From Collimonas sp. OK307 (GTDB taxonomy: Bacteria; Pseudomonadota; Gammaproteobacteria; Burkholderiales; Burkholderiaceae_D), in assembly GCF_900113705.1 (NCBI RefSeq), contig NZ_FOQI01000001.1:744001-808000 (forward strand): a DNA stretch of 64,000 bases. The letters are read 5' to 3'. Each line of letters opens with the position of its first letter. The stretch's first letter is position 1. Positions 37,340 to 46,614 of the stretch are shown here, piece by piece. A program made the position numbers and the translations under genes. Below the pieces are notes generated by a model that saw only the letters and a list, made by a program, of their open reading frames with translations, did not search any database and was not told the DNA's origin.

Positions 37340-39442
37340 TTAGTAGTCGATCTTTGCATTGAATCTGAAGCTGCGGTCCATGCCGGCGCCATATGTTCCG
37401 GTGGTGACAGAGTTCCAATACCGCTTGTTCGCAATATTATCGACGCTAAGCTGGAAGGTCGTCCGGTGGCCACCGATCTTTGTCGCATAACCGGCTCCTG
37501 CAGAGAACAAGGTAACCGCCGGGATGATTCCCTGGTCTTGCGGATTGATAAAGCGACTCGATACGTAAGACGTACCTGCCGTGAGTGTTAACCCCTGAAC
37601 CAGCGGCGAACGGTGCGTTACCGAAAAATTGCCGACGAATCGTGGCGTATTTTCCGGCACCAGCCCGTTGATGTTGGTTATCGAATTTTGCAGCACATGC
37701 AGATACTGCCCGCTAGCATTGACTGTCCACCAGCGATTGATATCGGCACTGAGCGTGGTCTCTATCCCGCGAAATTTGTTCGTCCCGGCATTCGCGAATA
37801 TACCGGTATCCAGATCGGTAACGGCGTTTGGACGTTCAATGCTGAAATACGCTGCGCTCGCGGTAACCCCTTTGAAAAATGTCGTACGGATGCCGAGTTC
37901 AGCCTGAGACGCTACGCCGGGCGGCAAAATCATGCCGCTATTTTTTGTCTGCGCATTGGTGGGGGCAGTGGCGCCCTCTTCCAGACCTTTCATGTAACTC
38001 GCATACACCGTTGTGTCTCTTGCGATGTCATAGAGAAGCCCGATCGCTGGCGATGCCGTCTTGCCCGTGGTACGTCCTACCTGGTTTTCAAACGTAAAAT
38101 TGGTTTCGCGCAAACCCGCCAGCACCTTCCAGCGGGCGCCAATGCTAATCGTATCGTAGGTATAAATCCCCGTGTTGTTGCCGGTCGAGAGCGTATAAGC
38201 TAGCGGTCCGGTCGGCAGGATCGGTGGCGCCAGCACCACCGGGTTATAGATGTTTTGCTGCTGCCCGTGAGGCTGGACATTGTTGATGGTCGATGTGGTC
38301 GTGGTCCTGTCGGTTGACGAGACACCCAATGTCAGCTCGTGCCTGAGCGAGCCGGTGAGGAACTTGCCAAGCAACTCGACTTTCTCAAATTCCGTGGTGT
38401 AATTGTTATGTATCCAGGATACGTTATTAGCACCCCACCCCGACACCAGGTTGTTACCGATGTCGATACGGTCCTGGAGACGTGAGCGCTCCGAATGAGA
38501 GCGCGATACCTCGCCAGTCAATTTCCAGTCGTTGGCAATTTTGTAATCGGCACGGAGCTGGACGTTCTCGGTCCGAGGATGATAAATATCCCAGGTTCCC
38601 GACAGCAAGTTGGTCGGATCCGGGACACGCGGCACCGGGATAGTACCTGTCTTGGGATTGACCGGCGATAAGCTGACACTGGCTTGTTCAACTACATCCT
38701 TACGGTAGTTCTCATAGTCAAATTGAAAACTGAGGCGATCGGTGGCTTTCCAGTCGGCTGCCACGCTGCCGAACAGGCCGTGACCGTTACCGCCTTCGAC
38801 GCCGTTTTCCAGATGGGAGCCGGCCAGATTGACGCGCAGCCCGAATTGTTTTTCATCGCCGAACTTGCGGCCAAGATCGACAGCGGAGCCATACTGCCCA
38901 AAGGAATTTCCGGACAAGGTCAGCGTGTTGATGTCCTTGTCCGTTGCCCGCTTGGTGACCAGATTCACAATGCCGGCCGGACTGGCAATGCCGAACATGA
39001 GCGCGTTTGCCCCTTTCAACGCCTCAATCCGGTCCTTGTCTTCTGTCGGAAACGAAATGACGCCGGTAATGGGCAGACCGCCGTTCAAACGATAATCGGT
39101 GAAAAGATTAAGCTGGATGCCGCGAATCTTGACGCTGTCGTTTGCGCTGCCTTTCGCATTGTTGCTTGACACGCCCGCCACATTCTTGATCGCATCGGCA
39201 TAACCGTCCTGCGCATTTTCGACCTCTTTGCCCGACACGACATTTTTTGTCATAGGCAAGGTATCTTGATCTTTAAAGCTGATTTTTTTGCTGTCGCCAG
39301 CCGTGTTTACGACACCGTTGCCGGCTGCATCATCGGCTGCGGCTGCCGCGTCAGCAAATGGCATGGCCATCCCCGCCACGCCGATAGTCGCGTATATGAT
39401 TCTTGATACACAACGTCCTTTAAATTTCCCTTTGTTCTTCAT
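37340..39442 (-). CDS. TonB-dependent siderophore/metallophore-type receptor
   Basis: A 700-residue outer-membrane receptor of the TonB-siderophore group. It has a signal peptide, a plug domain (VVSGKEVENAQDGYADAIKNVAGV, VKIRGIQLNLFTDYRLNGGLP, DRIEALKGANALMFG, PAGIVNLVTKR) and a 22-strand barrel ending in the aromatic AKIDY. It takes up metal chelates at the expense of the proton gradient through TonB. It is downstream of the ABC/PstS-like minus-strand genes, 193 bases after the tandem PstS-like gene. The transported chelate is not revealed by the sequence. Confidence 0.9.
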   Translation of the reverse strand: MKNKGKFKGRCVSRIIYATIGVAGMAMPFADAAAAADDAAGNGVVNTAGDSKKISFKDQDTLPMTKNVVSGKEVENAQDGYADAIKNVAGVSSNNAKGSANDSVKIRGIQLNLFTDYRLNGGLPITGVISFPTEDKDRIEALKGANALMFGIASPAGIVNLVTKRATDKDINTLTLSGNSFGQYGSAVDLGRKFGDEKQFGLRVNLAGSHLENGVEGGNGHGLFGSVAADWKATDRLSFQFDYENYRKDVVEQASVSLSPVNPKTGTIPVPRVPDPTNLLSGTWDIYHPRTENVQLRADYKIANDWKLTGEVSRSHSERSRLQDRIDIGNNLVSGWGANNVSWIHNNYTTEFEKVELLGKFLTGSLRHELTLGVSSTDRTTTTSTINNVQPHGQQQNIYNPVVLAPPILPTGPLAYTLSTGNNTGIYTYDTISIGARWKVLAGLRETNFTFENQVGRTTGKTASPAIGLLYDIARDTTVYASYMKGLEEGATAPTNAQTKNSGMILPPGVASQAELGIRTTFFKGVTASAAYFSIERPNAVTDLDTGIFANAGTNKFRGIETTLSADINRWWTVNASGQYLHVLQNSITNINGLVPENTPRFVGNFSVTHRSPLVQGLTLTAGTSYVSSRFINPQDQGIIPAVTLFSAGAGYATKIGGHRTTFQLSVDNIANKRYWNSVTTGTYGAGMDRSFRFNAKIDY

Positions 39443-39635
39443 TTGACTTCGTCTCCTACCTTGTTATGGCGTGAATTCCGGCCTGCATGGGAATCACGCT
39501 CTTTTCTGAAAGCAGCATTTTTTTGCTGTCTATTATCAGGCTTCATTGCGTATATAAGCGATTTACTCCTTTCCATCAATCGTTATCGTTGACCGGTTCG
39601 CTCATTCGGGACAAGCGCAAGCGCGAAATAATCAG

Positions 39636-41171
39636 TCACTCCAGCTTGGCGAGTTCCTGCTTCACTTCTTCCGCTGTCAACGGGAAATAACCCGAATACA
39701 AGATCGGTTCCTGACCCTCGCGGCTCAGGATGTAGCGCAAGAATTCCTTCACCGGCGCAGACAACGGCTCGCCGGTCTTGCGGTTAAGGCGGATATACAT
39801 GTAACGCGTGAGTGGATAGCGTCCACTGGAGGCGCTATCGCCGGAGCCGCTGTAAAACGGACCGCCCTCGGTGGCAGCCGCAGCCAGGGTCTTGAGTCCC
39901 GGTCCGCCCTCTTCGAAACCGCCGAACCCGATTGCGCCCGGATCGCGTGCGATGGCTTGCGCCGTCTCGGCAATCGAACCTTCATGCACCGTACTGCTCC
40001 ATGCGCCGCCCTTGAGCACCATCACCTGCATCGACATCGCATTTGGCGCCACCCGGGGCGGCACATAGATAGTGATCGGCCGGTCGGCCCATTCGCCGGT
40101 CAGTCCCAGTTGCCCCCAACGGGTAATACCGGGATGCGCCCCGAGAATCGCCGCTAGCTGTGGCAGCGTTATACGGGCAAGCGGATTGTGCTGATTCACG
40201 AATATCGCCTGCGCGGTGGTGCGTTGCGGCGTATTGAATCCGCCCCGCGCGACGCGGATTTCGAGAGGCATAGCCTGATGATGCGTGACCTCATAGACGG
40301 CTCTTTCATCCGGCCACAATTCGCGCCCCATCGGCGCCAGATCGGTCAGGTTGGCAATCAGCGCGTGGAAGCCGTTCAGCGTGCCAAGGTGCTCCCAGAA
40401 CTCACCCTTGTGAACGCCGGGCTGGACCCGGCGAAAGTCCCGCATCCAGGTTTCCATGAGCGATTTCATGCCGTCGCTGCCGACACTATCGATCGCGCCA
40501 CTGACAGACTCGGCGGGCCGGTACGCCGGCAGCGTCGGATCAAGCCGCGCCAGGTAACCCTGCAGTTTGGCACGCTCCTCGGCTGCCTCAGTCGCGCTGA
40601 GAGAGCGGAATTTGCCTTGGCGGGCGACTATTTCCTGGCCCTCCAGGCTGAGCGCAAAGGTGATAAATTCCTTCACTTTCGGCGGCAAGGGCGAGCCGGG
40701 GCGCTTGTTCAATGCGATATAAGCCGGGCGGCTGGTATCGCCGCCAACCCGTACCAGCACCGGCGACTTCATCATGTCGCCGGCATATTGGTGCACATAT
40801 GGCGCCAGTTCTTCCGGCAACGGCGCGCGCGCCAGCGGTGCAATATCCGCGGTATCGAACATCAACGCACCGAATGCAGTGGCGCCGCTCACATATTCCC
40901 AGCGTTCGCCCTGCCTGGCGCCCGGCTGCCGTTTGCGAAACGCTGCCAGCCAGGCATCCATCAAAGGTTTCATCGCGTCATCGCCGACGCCGCTGATACT
41001 GCCCGTGATTTCACGTTCAAAATGATAGGTCGGGAGTGCCGGATCCACCGTGGCGGCAACAGATGCGGCACTGGCACCCGGCGCCAGCCCGGCAATGCAG
41101 CCGGCCAGCATCCAGCCAGTTTGCATGGTCCTGAAACGGGCAGGCGCGCGACGCACTGGCCGGCTTTTCAT
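39636..41171 (-). CDS. PstS-like protein 4: tandem fusion of a short and a full domain
   Basis: A 511-residue exported protein with two PstS-like units. Unit 1 (about residues 42-208) has VDPALPTYHFER, a lobe-1 segment and the C-terminal KEFITFALSLEGQEIVARQGKF, but lacks the central WGQLGLTGEW...RPIHLYG part. Unit 2 (about 209-511, beginning LDPTLPAYRPAE) is complete. The fused protein could bind two ligands or have a regulatory first unit. I used the ATG at 41171, since the frame upstream (to 41303) does not look like a signal peptide. Confidence 0.83.
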   Translation of the reverse strand: MKSRPVRRAPARFRTMQTGWMLAGCIAGLAPGASAASVAATVDPALPTYHFEREITGSISGVGDDAMKPLMDAWLAAFRKRQPGARQGERWEYVSGATAFGALMFDTADIAPLARAPLPEELAPYVHQYAGDMMKSPVLVRVGGDTSRPAYIALNKRPGSPLPPKVKEFITFALSLEGQEIVARQGKFRSLSATEAAEERAKLQGYLARLDPTLPAYRPAESVSGAIDSVGSDGMKSLMETWMRDFRRVQPGVHKGEFWEHLGTLNGFHALIANLTDLAPMGRELWPDERAVYEVTHHQAMPLEIRVARGGFNTPQRTTAQAIFVNQHNPLARITLPQLAAILGAHPGITRWGQLGLTGEWADRPITIYVPPRVAPNAMSMQVMVLKGGAWSSTVHEGSIAETAQAIARDPGAIGFGGFEEGGPGLKTLAAAATEGGPFYSGSGDSASSGRYPLTRYMYIRLNRKTGEPLSAPVKEFLRYILSREGQEPILYSGYFPLTAEEVKQELAKLE

Positions 41172-41326
41172 GGCCGGCCCCGATAGTCCAAAGAAGCTAC
41201 TGCAAGAATGAAGAAGATGAAACACGGAACTTGCTCCCGGTTGAGTGATTCCGGCGCACAAAAGGTGCGCGCACTCCTGCGGCGCCGCGCAGGAAAACAT
41301 CACATGCGCGGCACAGGTCTCAGGTA

Positions 41327-42550
41327 TCAGTTATCGACGAGTGCCCGGGCGTTACTTACCTGCCCCGCTCTCAGCGGCACATACAGCGCATGATCGAGTA
41401 CCGCTTGCTGCCCTTCCTTGCTCAGCACATAGCGCAGGAATTCAGCGATGACGGGGTTCAACGGCTTACCCGGCGCCTTGTTCGTGTTGAAGTACACCAG
41501 GCGGCTCAGGGGGTAGGCAGCCCGTGCGACGTTCTCGTATGACGGTGCATAGAACGGGCCGCTGCTTTTCTCGGCCAGCGGCAGCATCTTCACGCTACTA
41601 TCGATATAGGCAATGCCGGAATAGCCGATGCCGTACTTGTCATCTTCCACGCGCCGGGCTGCAGGAAACACGAGTTTGTCGAATTGGATGTCCTGGCTCC
41701 ATTCGCCACGCTTGCCGTCGACGCTCAGGATTTTCTGACGGATGAATTCTTCAAAGCCGTTCCATGGCTTGATGCCATACAGATGAACCGGCTTATCCGC
41801 CCATTCGCCCGTCACTCCCAGTTCGCCCCAGGTCTTGATTGGCTTGCCGCCGCGATAATGGGTGCTGGAATACAGCGCATCGATCTGATCGTAAGTCAGC
41901 TTCTCGATCGGATTGTCCTTGTTCACATAGAACCCGATCGTATCCAGAAACCCGAAGTGACGATAGGAACCGCCCGAAATCGGCACGCTCAGCGGGTTAT
42001 AGCCGAATTTGGCCTTGAAATCGGTGATATCGTCCGGTTTCAGCTCACGCGAAACGAACACGAAATCCAGCTTTTCCTTGACCAGTTCCTTGGCGCCAAG
42101 GCTGCCGGCGTATGGCGGAGACACATCGAAATTCACGCCCGGATAAAATTTCTTGAAACCGTCGATCCAGCGCTTGACCAGCGATGGCAACACATCGGAT
42201 GCCGCGCCTTTGAATGCGCCTTCCAGCTTGATGTCTGTGCGTGGCCGGTAAGATGGCAAAGCAGCATCGAGCCGTGGCTGCAGGATTTCCGGCTCGACCA
42301 GTTCCCGACCGGACTTAATCGACGAATCCGACTGTTCTTTGGTTTGCGGCTTGGTTGACGCCACCGCCGGCTCGACCCATTGCACCATCGGCGCCGGGGT
42401 GCCTGCGGCTCTCGGTGCGGGCGGTTCGAGTACGCCGGCTGCGGGGCCGGCTGACGCGCCCGTCGCCCCCATCGCGGCGCTCAGTGTCAAACCAACGGCG
42501 AGAGAAATGATTGTGTGACGTAGTGTGTCATGTATACCGGTACGTTTCAT
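41327..42550 (-). CDS. PstS-like periplasmic binding protein 5
   Basis: A 407-residue exported paralogue with a Pro-rich N-terminal linker after the signal peptide. Segments: LDAALPSYRPRT, GAFKGAASDVLPSLVKRWIDGFKKFYPG, IGFYVNKDNPIEKLTYDQIDALYS, WGELGVTGEWADKPVHLYGIKPWNGFEEFIRQKIL and FLRYVLSKEGQQAVLD. It has a GGAGA ribosome site. It follows the ABC permease gene, suggesting one operon with the transporter. It is the paralogue closest in layout to ordinary PstS proteins. Confidence 0.86.
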   Translation of the reverse strand: MKRTGIHDTLRHTIISLAVGLTLSAAMGATGASAGPAAGVLEPPAPRAAGTPAPMVQWVEPAVASTKPQTKEQSDSSIKSGRELVEPEILQPRLDAALPSYRPRTDIKLEGAFKGAASDVLPSLVKRWIDGFKKFYPGVNFDVSPPYAGSLGAKELVKEKLDFVFVSRELKPDDITDFKAKFGYNPLSVPISGGSYRHFGFLDTIGFYVNKDNPIEKLTYDQIDALYSSTHYRGGKPIKTWGELGVTGEWADKPVHLYGIKPWNGFEEFIRQKILSVDGKRGEWSQDIQFDKLVFPAARRVEDDKYGIGYSGIAYIDSSVKMLPLAEKSSGPFYAPSYENVARAAYPLSRLVYFNTNKAPGKPLNPVIAEFLRYVLSKEGQQAVLDHALYVPLRAGQVSNARALVDN

Positions 42551-42635
42551 GGTTATGTCTCCGTTCTCAGTTTTTTTTGGTTTTCGGGTTTTTTCCGCCA
42601 TGGCCGGCGTCTATCGGCCGGCCATGATGATTCAC

Positions 42636-43514
42636 TCACTCGGTATCGTTCAGGGCCGCCGGACGCCACTTGGCAACCCGATTTTCAACAGCTGTCATCA
42701 GATAGCTTGCTGCCAGCGCCACCACCATGACGATGATGATGGCCGCATACATGCCCGCCGCATCGAAAGATCCCTTTGCGATATTGATGAGCAGTCCGAT
42801 GCCGAAGTTGGAGCCGACGAATTCGCCGACGATGGCGCCGATGATGGCGAAGCCGAAGCTCACATGCAAAGAAGCGAAAATCCAGCTCATTGCCGACGGC
42901 ACGATGACCGATCGCGTCAGCTGCCAATCCGATGCGCCCAGAATTCTTGCGTTGGCGATCAGCGAACGGTCTGCCTCACGCACGCCCTGGAACGCATTGG
43001 AGAACACGACGAAAAACACCATGACGAAAGACAGCGCCACTTTCGACCAGAGGCCGAGACCGAACAGCATGATGAATATCGGCGCCAGCACGACGCGTGG
43101 AATCGAATTGATCACCTTGATATAGATCGAGAACACATCGGCGGCCTTTTTGTTGCGTCCGAGCGCCACACCGATCAAGATGCCCGCGATGGCGCCGGTG
43201 AAAAAGCCAAGCAGCGATTCTTCCATGGTGACCCAGAGGTGGTACCAGAGCGAAACGCCGTCTATGCCTTCCGTCATCCATTCATACAGGCGTTGCAGAA
43301 TCGATGTCGGTTTCGAATAGAAAAAGTCGTCGAGCAGCTTGTAGCGCGTGCCGAATTCCCATCCCCCGAGAAAGACGACAAGGATGAGCCATCGCCAGAA
43401 GGTCACCGAACGCTTGTTTTTGAGCGCGGCCCTGGCTGCGGCAGCTTCGATCTCCACATCGGATGTCCCCGGGCTGTAGATGGAGTTGTCGGCTTGTATG
43501 ATTGATTCTGTCAT
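42636..43514 (-). CDS. ABC transporter permease, SsuC/TauC type
   Basis: A 292-residue inner-membrane permease with six helices and the EAA-type cytoplasmic loop (EADRSLIANARILGASDWQLTRSVIVPSAMSWIF). It belongs to the nitrate/sulfonate/taurine/NMT1 transporter group. The start at 43514 follows the ATPase stop by 16 bases. It forms the membrane part of the transporter with the ATPase upstream and the binding proteins at 44474 (and perhaps 23947). Confidence 0.9.
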   Translation of the reverse strand: MTESIIQADNSIYSPGTSDVEIEAAAARAALKNKRSVTFWRWLILVVFLGGWEFGTRYKLLDDFFYSKPTSILQRLYEWMTEGIDGVSLWYHLWVTMEESLLGFFTGAIAGILIGVALGRNKKAADVFSIYIKVINSIPRVVLAPIFIMLFGLGLWSKVALSFVMVFFVVFSNAFQGVREADRSLIANARILGASDWQLTRSVIVPSAMSWIFASLHVSFGFAIIGAIVGEFVGSNFGIGLLINIAKGSFDAAGMYAAIIIVMVVALAASYLMTAVENRVAKWRPAALNDTE

Positions 43515-43530
43515 GATGTCCTCGTCGCGC

Positions 43531-44352
43531 TTACGCAGAAACTTCGGTGCGTGCCGCACCGATCTTTACTTCATCCCGCAGGTCGTTCCATATGGTTTGC
43601 GAGATGTCTATGAACCGCTGGTCATAGCGGATATCGGAAACGACGCGCGGCCGCGGTATATCGATCGTATAAACGGATTTCACCGTGGCCGGCCCTGCCG
43701 TGAGCACGTAAACTTTGTCAGCCAGCGCAATCGCCTCTTCCAGGTCATGCGTCACGAACAGGACTGAGGCCTTGGCGTCGGACCATAGTTTCAGCAGTTC
43801 GTCATGCATCAATGCGCGCGTCTGCACATCCAGTGCGGAAAATGGCTCATCCATCAACAATATTTCCGGTTCGTTGATGAAGGTCTGTGCCAGCGAAACA
43901 CGCTTGCGCATGCCGCCGGAAAGCTGATGCGGATATTTTGTTTCATGACCGGCAAGATTGACGCGGGCGAGCGCCTTGCGCGCCAGTTCATACGCCTCTT
44001 CCTTAGGTTTTCCGCGAAACATGGGACCGGCTACAACGTTATCGATCACGCTACGCCACGGAAATAGCGCATCGGTCTGGAACACGAAGCCGATGCGCGG
44101 ATCGATGCCGCTCACCGGTTCGCCGAACAAGCGCGCCTCGCCGCTGGATGGCTTGGCAAGGCCGGTGACGAGATTTAGCGTGGTTGATTTTCCGCAGCCT
44201 GTCGGACCGACAATGGCGACAAACTCGCCGCGTTCGATGGTCATGTTGAAGTTGCGGATGGCCGTCATGGATTTTCCATCCGGGGTGATGAAACGCCGGC
44301 TGACGTTGATGAGCTCCACGGCCGGGCTCATCTTTCCTGGAGAATTAGACAT
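43531..44352 (-). CDS. ABC transporter ATP-binding protein, SsuB/TauB type
   Basis: A 273-residue ATPase: Walker A GPTGCGKST, signature LSGGMRKRVSLAQ, Walker B ILLMDEPFSALD and the switch histidine in LFVTHDLEEAI. It has the length and sequence type of nitrate/sulfonate/taurine importers. It sits between the binding protein gene and the permease gene in the box D set. Confidence 0.93.
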   Translation of the reverse strand: MSNSPGKMSPAVELINVSRRFITPDGKSMTAIRNFNMTIERGEFVAIVGPTGCGKSTTLNLVTGLAKPSSGEARLFGEPVSGIDPRIGFVFQTDALFPWRSVIDNVVAGPMFRGKPKEEAYELARKALARVNLAGHETKYPHQLSGGMRKRVSLAQTFINEPEILLMDEPFSALDVQTRALMHDELLKLWSDAKASVLFVTHDLEEAIALADKVYVLTAGPATVKSVYTIDIPRPRVVSDIRYDQRFIDISQTIWNDLRDEVKIGAARTEVSA

Positions 44353-44473
44353 ACTTTCCTTTCCCTGTTTCTTCCACTCGGCAAAAGTGGAAAAGCAGTA
44401 CGGTGTCAGATTATTGAATGCGGTGAAGATGCAATGAAGGCGTCAGGACATCCCGCCGCCTCTCTCTGACAAC

Positions 44474-45484
44474 TTACCTGGCCTTATTTACAAATTCAGT
44501 CGTATAGGTTTTGGCCAGGTCGATTTGCTTTCCCTTGATGTTCTTCGAAAATCCCGACAGCACAGCCAGCACGGTTTCCGGTCCGCCGGCCGGCATCACG
44601 CCGTCAGACGTGAACATCGCCTTGCTGCCTTCGAGCGCTTTGACGTAGCTTTCCTTGTCGCCTACATAGAAGGCCTTTGGCATTGCCTCGGTAATCTCTG
44701 CAGCTGTGTGGGTGTTGATGAATTTCAGGGTTTTTACGAAGGCATTTGCAAGCTTCTGCGTGACTTCCTTGTGAGCGTCGATCCAGCCCGATTCCATGTA
44801 GAGCGATGCCGCAGGATAAGTACCGCCGAGGGCTTGCTTGGTGCCTTCGATAGTACGCATATCGACCAGGATCTTCGCTTCGCCGGTCTTGAGCAGGCGG
44901 GAAATTGTCGGCTCTGTCGTCATGCCGCCCTGGATCTTGTCTTGCTGCATTGCGGCGATAAAGGTCGTACCTGCCCCCACCGGCACCGAATTGAACTGCC
45001 CCAGCGGCACTCCTGCTTTCACCGCCAGATATTGGGTCAGGAAGTTGGTCGATGAACCCAGGCCGGTAACCCCCAGGCTCTTGCCTTTGACATCTGCCAT
45101 CGACTTGATTTCAGGATGCCTGGTCGACACCAGCTGGACTTCACCTGGCGCCTGGCTGAACTGAACCACCGACTTGAGGAATTTGCCCTTGCTCTGCATA
45201 TCGATGCAATGGTCGTAAAAACCGACCACGCCCTGCACCGCACCGGTCAGCAGTTCACCTTCGGCATCAACGCCAGCCCCTTCGTTCAGCAGTACCACGT
45301 CCAACCCCTCGGCCTTGAAGTAGCCCAGTCCCTCGGCCAGCTTGGCCGGCAGATAAATCTGCTTTTCATATCCGCCAACCATGAGGGTGACTTTTTCCGT
45401 GGCCATTGCGCTCGTCGAACCTGCAAGTGCAGCGGCGAAAGCGATAGAAGTAAGCACTGTATGTTTGCTGAATTTGCCGATCAT
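44474..45484 (-). CDS. NMT1-type ABC transporter solute-binding protein
   Basis: A 336-residue periplasmic binding protein with a signal peptide ending SAMA. Typical features: AKLAEGLGYFKAEGLDVVLLNEG, GAVQGVVGFYDHCIDMQSKGK, GKSLGVTGLGSSTNFLTQYLAVKAG and TTEPTISRLLKTGEAKILVDM. The C-terminal segment LANAFVKTLKFINTHTAAEI is shared with the binding protein at 23947-24978. It is the first gene behind box D, with ATPase, permease, two PstS-like genes and the TonB receptor following on the same strand. The ligand is unknown. Confidence 0.9.
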   Translation of the reverse strand: MIGKFSKHTVLTSIAFAAALAGSTSAMATEKVTLMVGGYEKQIYLPAKLAEGLGYFKAEGLDVVLLNEGAGVDAEGELLTGAVQGVVGFYDHCIDMQSKGKFLKSVVQFSQAPGEVQLVSTRHPEIKSMADVKGKSLGVTGLGSSTNFLTQYLAVKAGVPLGQFNSVPVGAGTTFIAAMQQDKIQGGMTTEPTISRLLKTGEAKILVDMRTIEGTKQALGGTYPAASLYMESGWIDAHKEVTQKLANAFVKTLKFINTHTAAEITEAMPKAFYVGDKESYVKALEGSKAMFTSDGVMPAGGPETVLAVLSGFSKNIKGKQIDLAKTYTTEFVNKAR

Positions 45485-45600
45485 GTGATGTCTCCTTTAT
45501 TTAATTGATTTAGGGTTTGCCAACATGCCTGCCCCGCCAGGGAGGTATTCAGCGGTTGGCGCTAGCCCGGGTTTTCAAATCCCTGCGCCAAGAATGCGCT

Positions 45601-45633
45601 ACCAAACTAAACGGAACCTGAACCGTTTCTGAG
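45601..45633 (-). promoter_or_regulatory. Regulator box D: 11-bp repeats upstream of the ABC importer genes
   Basis: The minus strand reads CTCAGAAACGG, TTCAGGTTCCG and TTTAGTTTGGT at an 11-bp period. It is oriented toward the solute-binding protein gene, 116 bases away. Its first two units are almost identical to box A. The rest of the 448-base region 45485-45932 holds no convincing gene; it also contains the response regulator promoter. Confidence 0.7.
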
Positions 45634-45932
45634 TTTTTTTTCAGGTTAAGCGGCCTGGTTAAAATGCCGAAAAGCAATGCAGCCTGAGCAAAGGCCCACC
45701 CTGCATCAGATGTGAAACGGAACGGGGAAAGAGCGCTCGTGCACGTTTCATTTACGCCGATTAAGTAGTATGCTGATGGCCAGTTCTTGTGCGGCGCATG
45801 ACGCATTACATCTCGGAGACAGCCGGATATTTCTAATAAAACCGGTGGATTTGAATGCGTATTCTGTAGCGTCGCTCACCCGCCCGATGCAATTGGTCGT
45901 GCGGCTTTTCCAGGGATCAAGGGACTTATAAA

Positions 45933-46598
45933 ATGAAAATTCTGATCGTCGAAGACCAAGAACGGCTTGGCCGGTTTGTAAAACAAGGCCTGACCGAACA
46001 TTCCTATACCGTATCGTGGGTGGGCACCTGCCGCGAGGCGCGTGACGCGTTATGTGAAACCAGTTATGACGTTATCGTGCTTGATCTTGGACTGCCCGAC
46101 GGCGACGGCCTCGACCTGCTGCGCGAATGGCGCAAGAGCGGCTTTAATGAGCCCGTACTGATTTTGAGCGCCCGCGATACCGTGCAGGACCGCATCAAGG
46201 GACTGGATCTCGGCGCCGACGACTATTTACCGAAACCTTTCAGCCTCGAAGAACTGCTGGCCCGCGTACGCTCTTTGCTGCGGCGCCACTCCGCGGCAAA
46301 AGAAACGGTACTGGAACACCGCGGGATCAAGCTCGACCTGCTGGGACATGTGGTGCACGTCAATGGCGTGCCGGTCGACCTCACCAGCCGCGAATTCGCC
46401 CTGCTCGAAATCTTCATGCAGAACGTCGGACGCATCCTGCCGCGCACCCTAATTTCTGAAAAAATCTGGGCTTCTCACTATGACGTCGACACCAATTTGC
46501 TCGACGTGTATATGAGCAAGCTGCGCGCCAAATTCGATACGACACCCAGCAAACCTCTCTTCAAGACTGTACGCGGCGTCGGATATCAGCTTCTTTAA
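45933..46598 (+). CDS. OmpR-family response regulator
   Basis: A 221-residue regulator with an N-terminal receiver (LIVEDQERLGRF, phosphorylated Asp in VIVLDLGLPDGDG, LILSARD, conserved Lys in YLPKPF) and a C-terminal winged helix (LTSREFALLEIFMQN, TNLLDVYMSKLRAKF, VRGVGYQLL). It is followed after 16 bases by a histidine kinase gene. OmpR-type regulators bind tandem repeats 10-11 bp apart, so it is the best candidate reader of boxes A-E. AAGGGA ribosome site. Confidence 0.93.
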   Translation: MKILIVEDQERLGRFVKQGLTEHSYTVSWVGTCREARDALCETSYDVIVLDLGLPDGDGLDLLREWRKSGFNEPVLILSARDTVQDRIKGLDLGADDYLPKPFSLEELLARVRSLLRRHSAAKETVLEHRGIKLDLLGHVVHVNGVPVDLTSREFALLEIFMQNVGRILPRTLISEKIWASHYDVDTNLLDVYMSKLRAKFDTTPSKPLFKTVRGVGYQLL

Positions 46599-46614
46599 AT
46601 CGGCAGTTTTTCCG

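Noticed and set aside
40188-41186. 332-codon open frame on the plus strand
   Set aside because: Antisense shadow of the tandem PstS-like gene; the composition is Arg/His-rich as expected from reverse reading.
42525-43505. 326-codon open frame on the plus strand
   Set aside because: Antisense to the ABC permease gene, extremely rich in His/Asp/Glu/Arg, no family features.
45549-45806. 85-codon minus-strand open frame
   Set aside because: It covers box D and the promoter region of the ABC genes and has no recognisable features.
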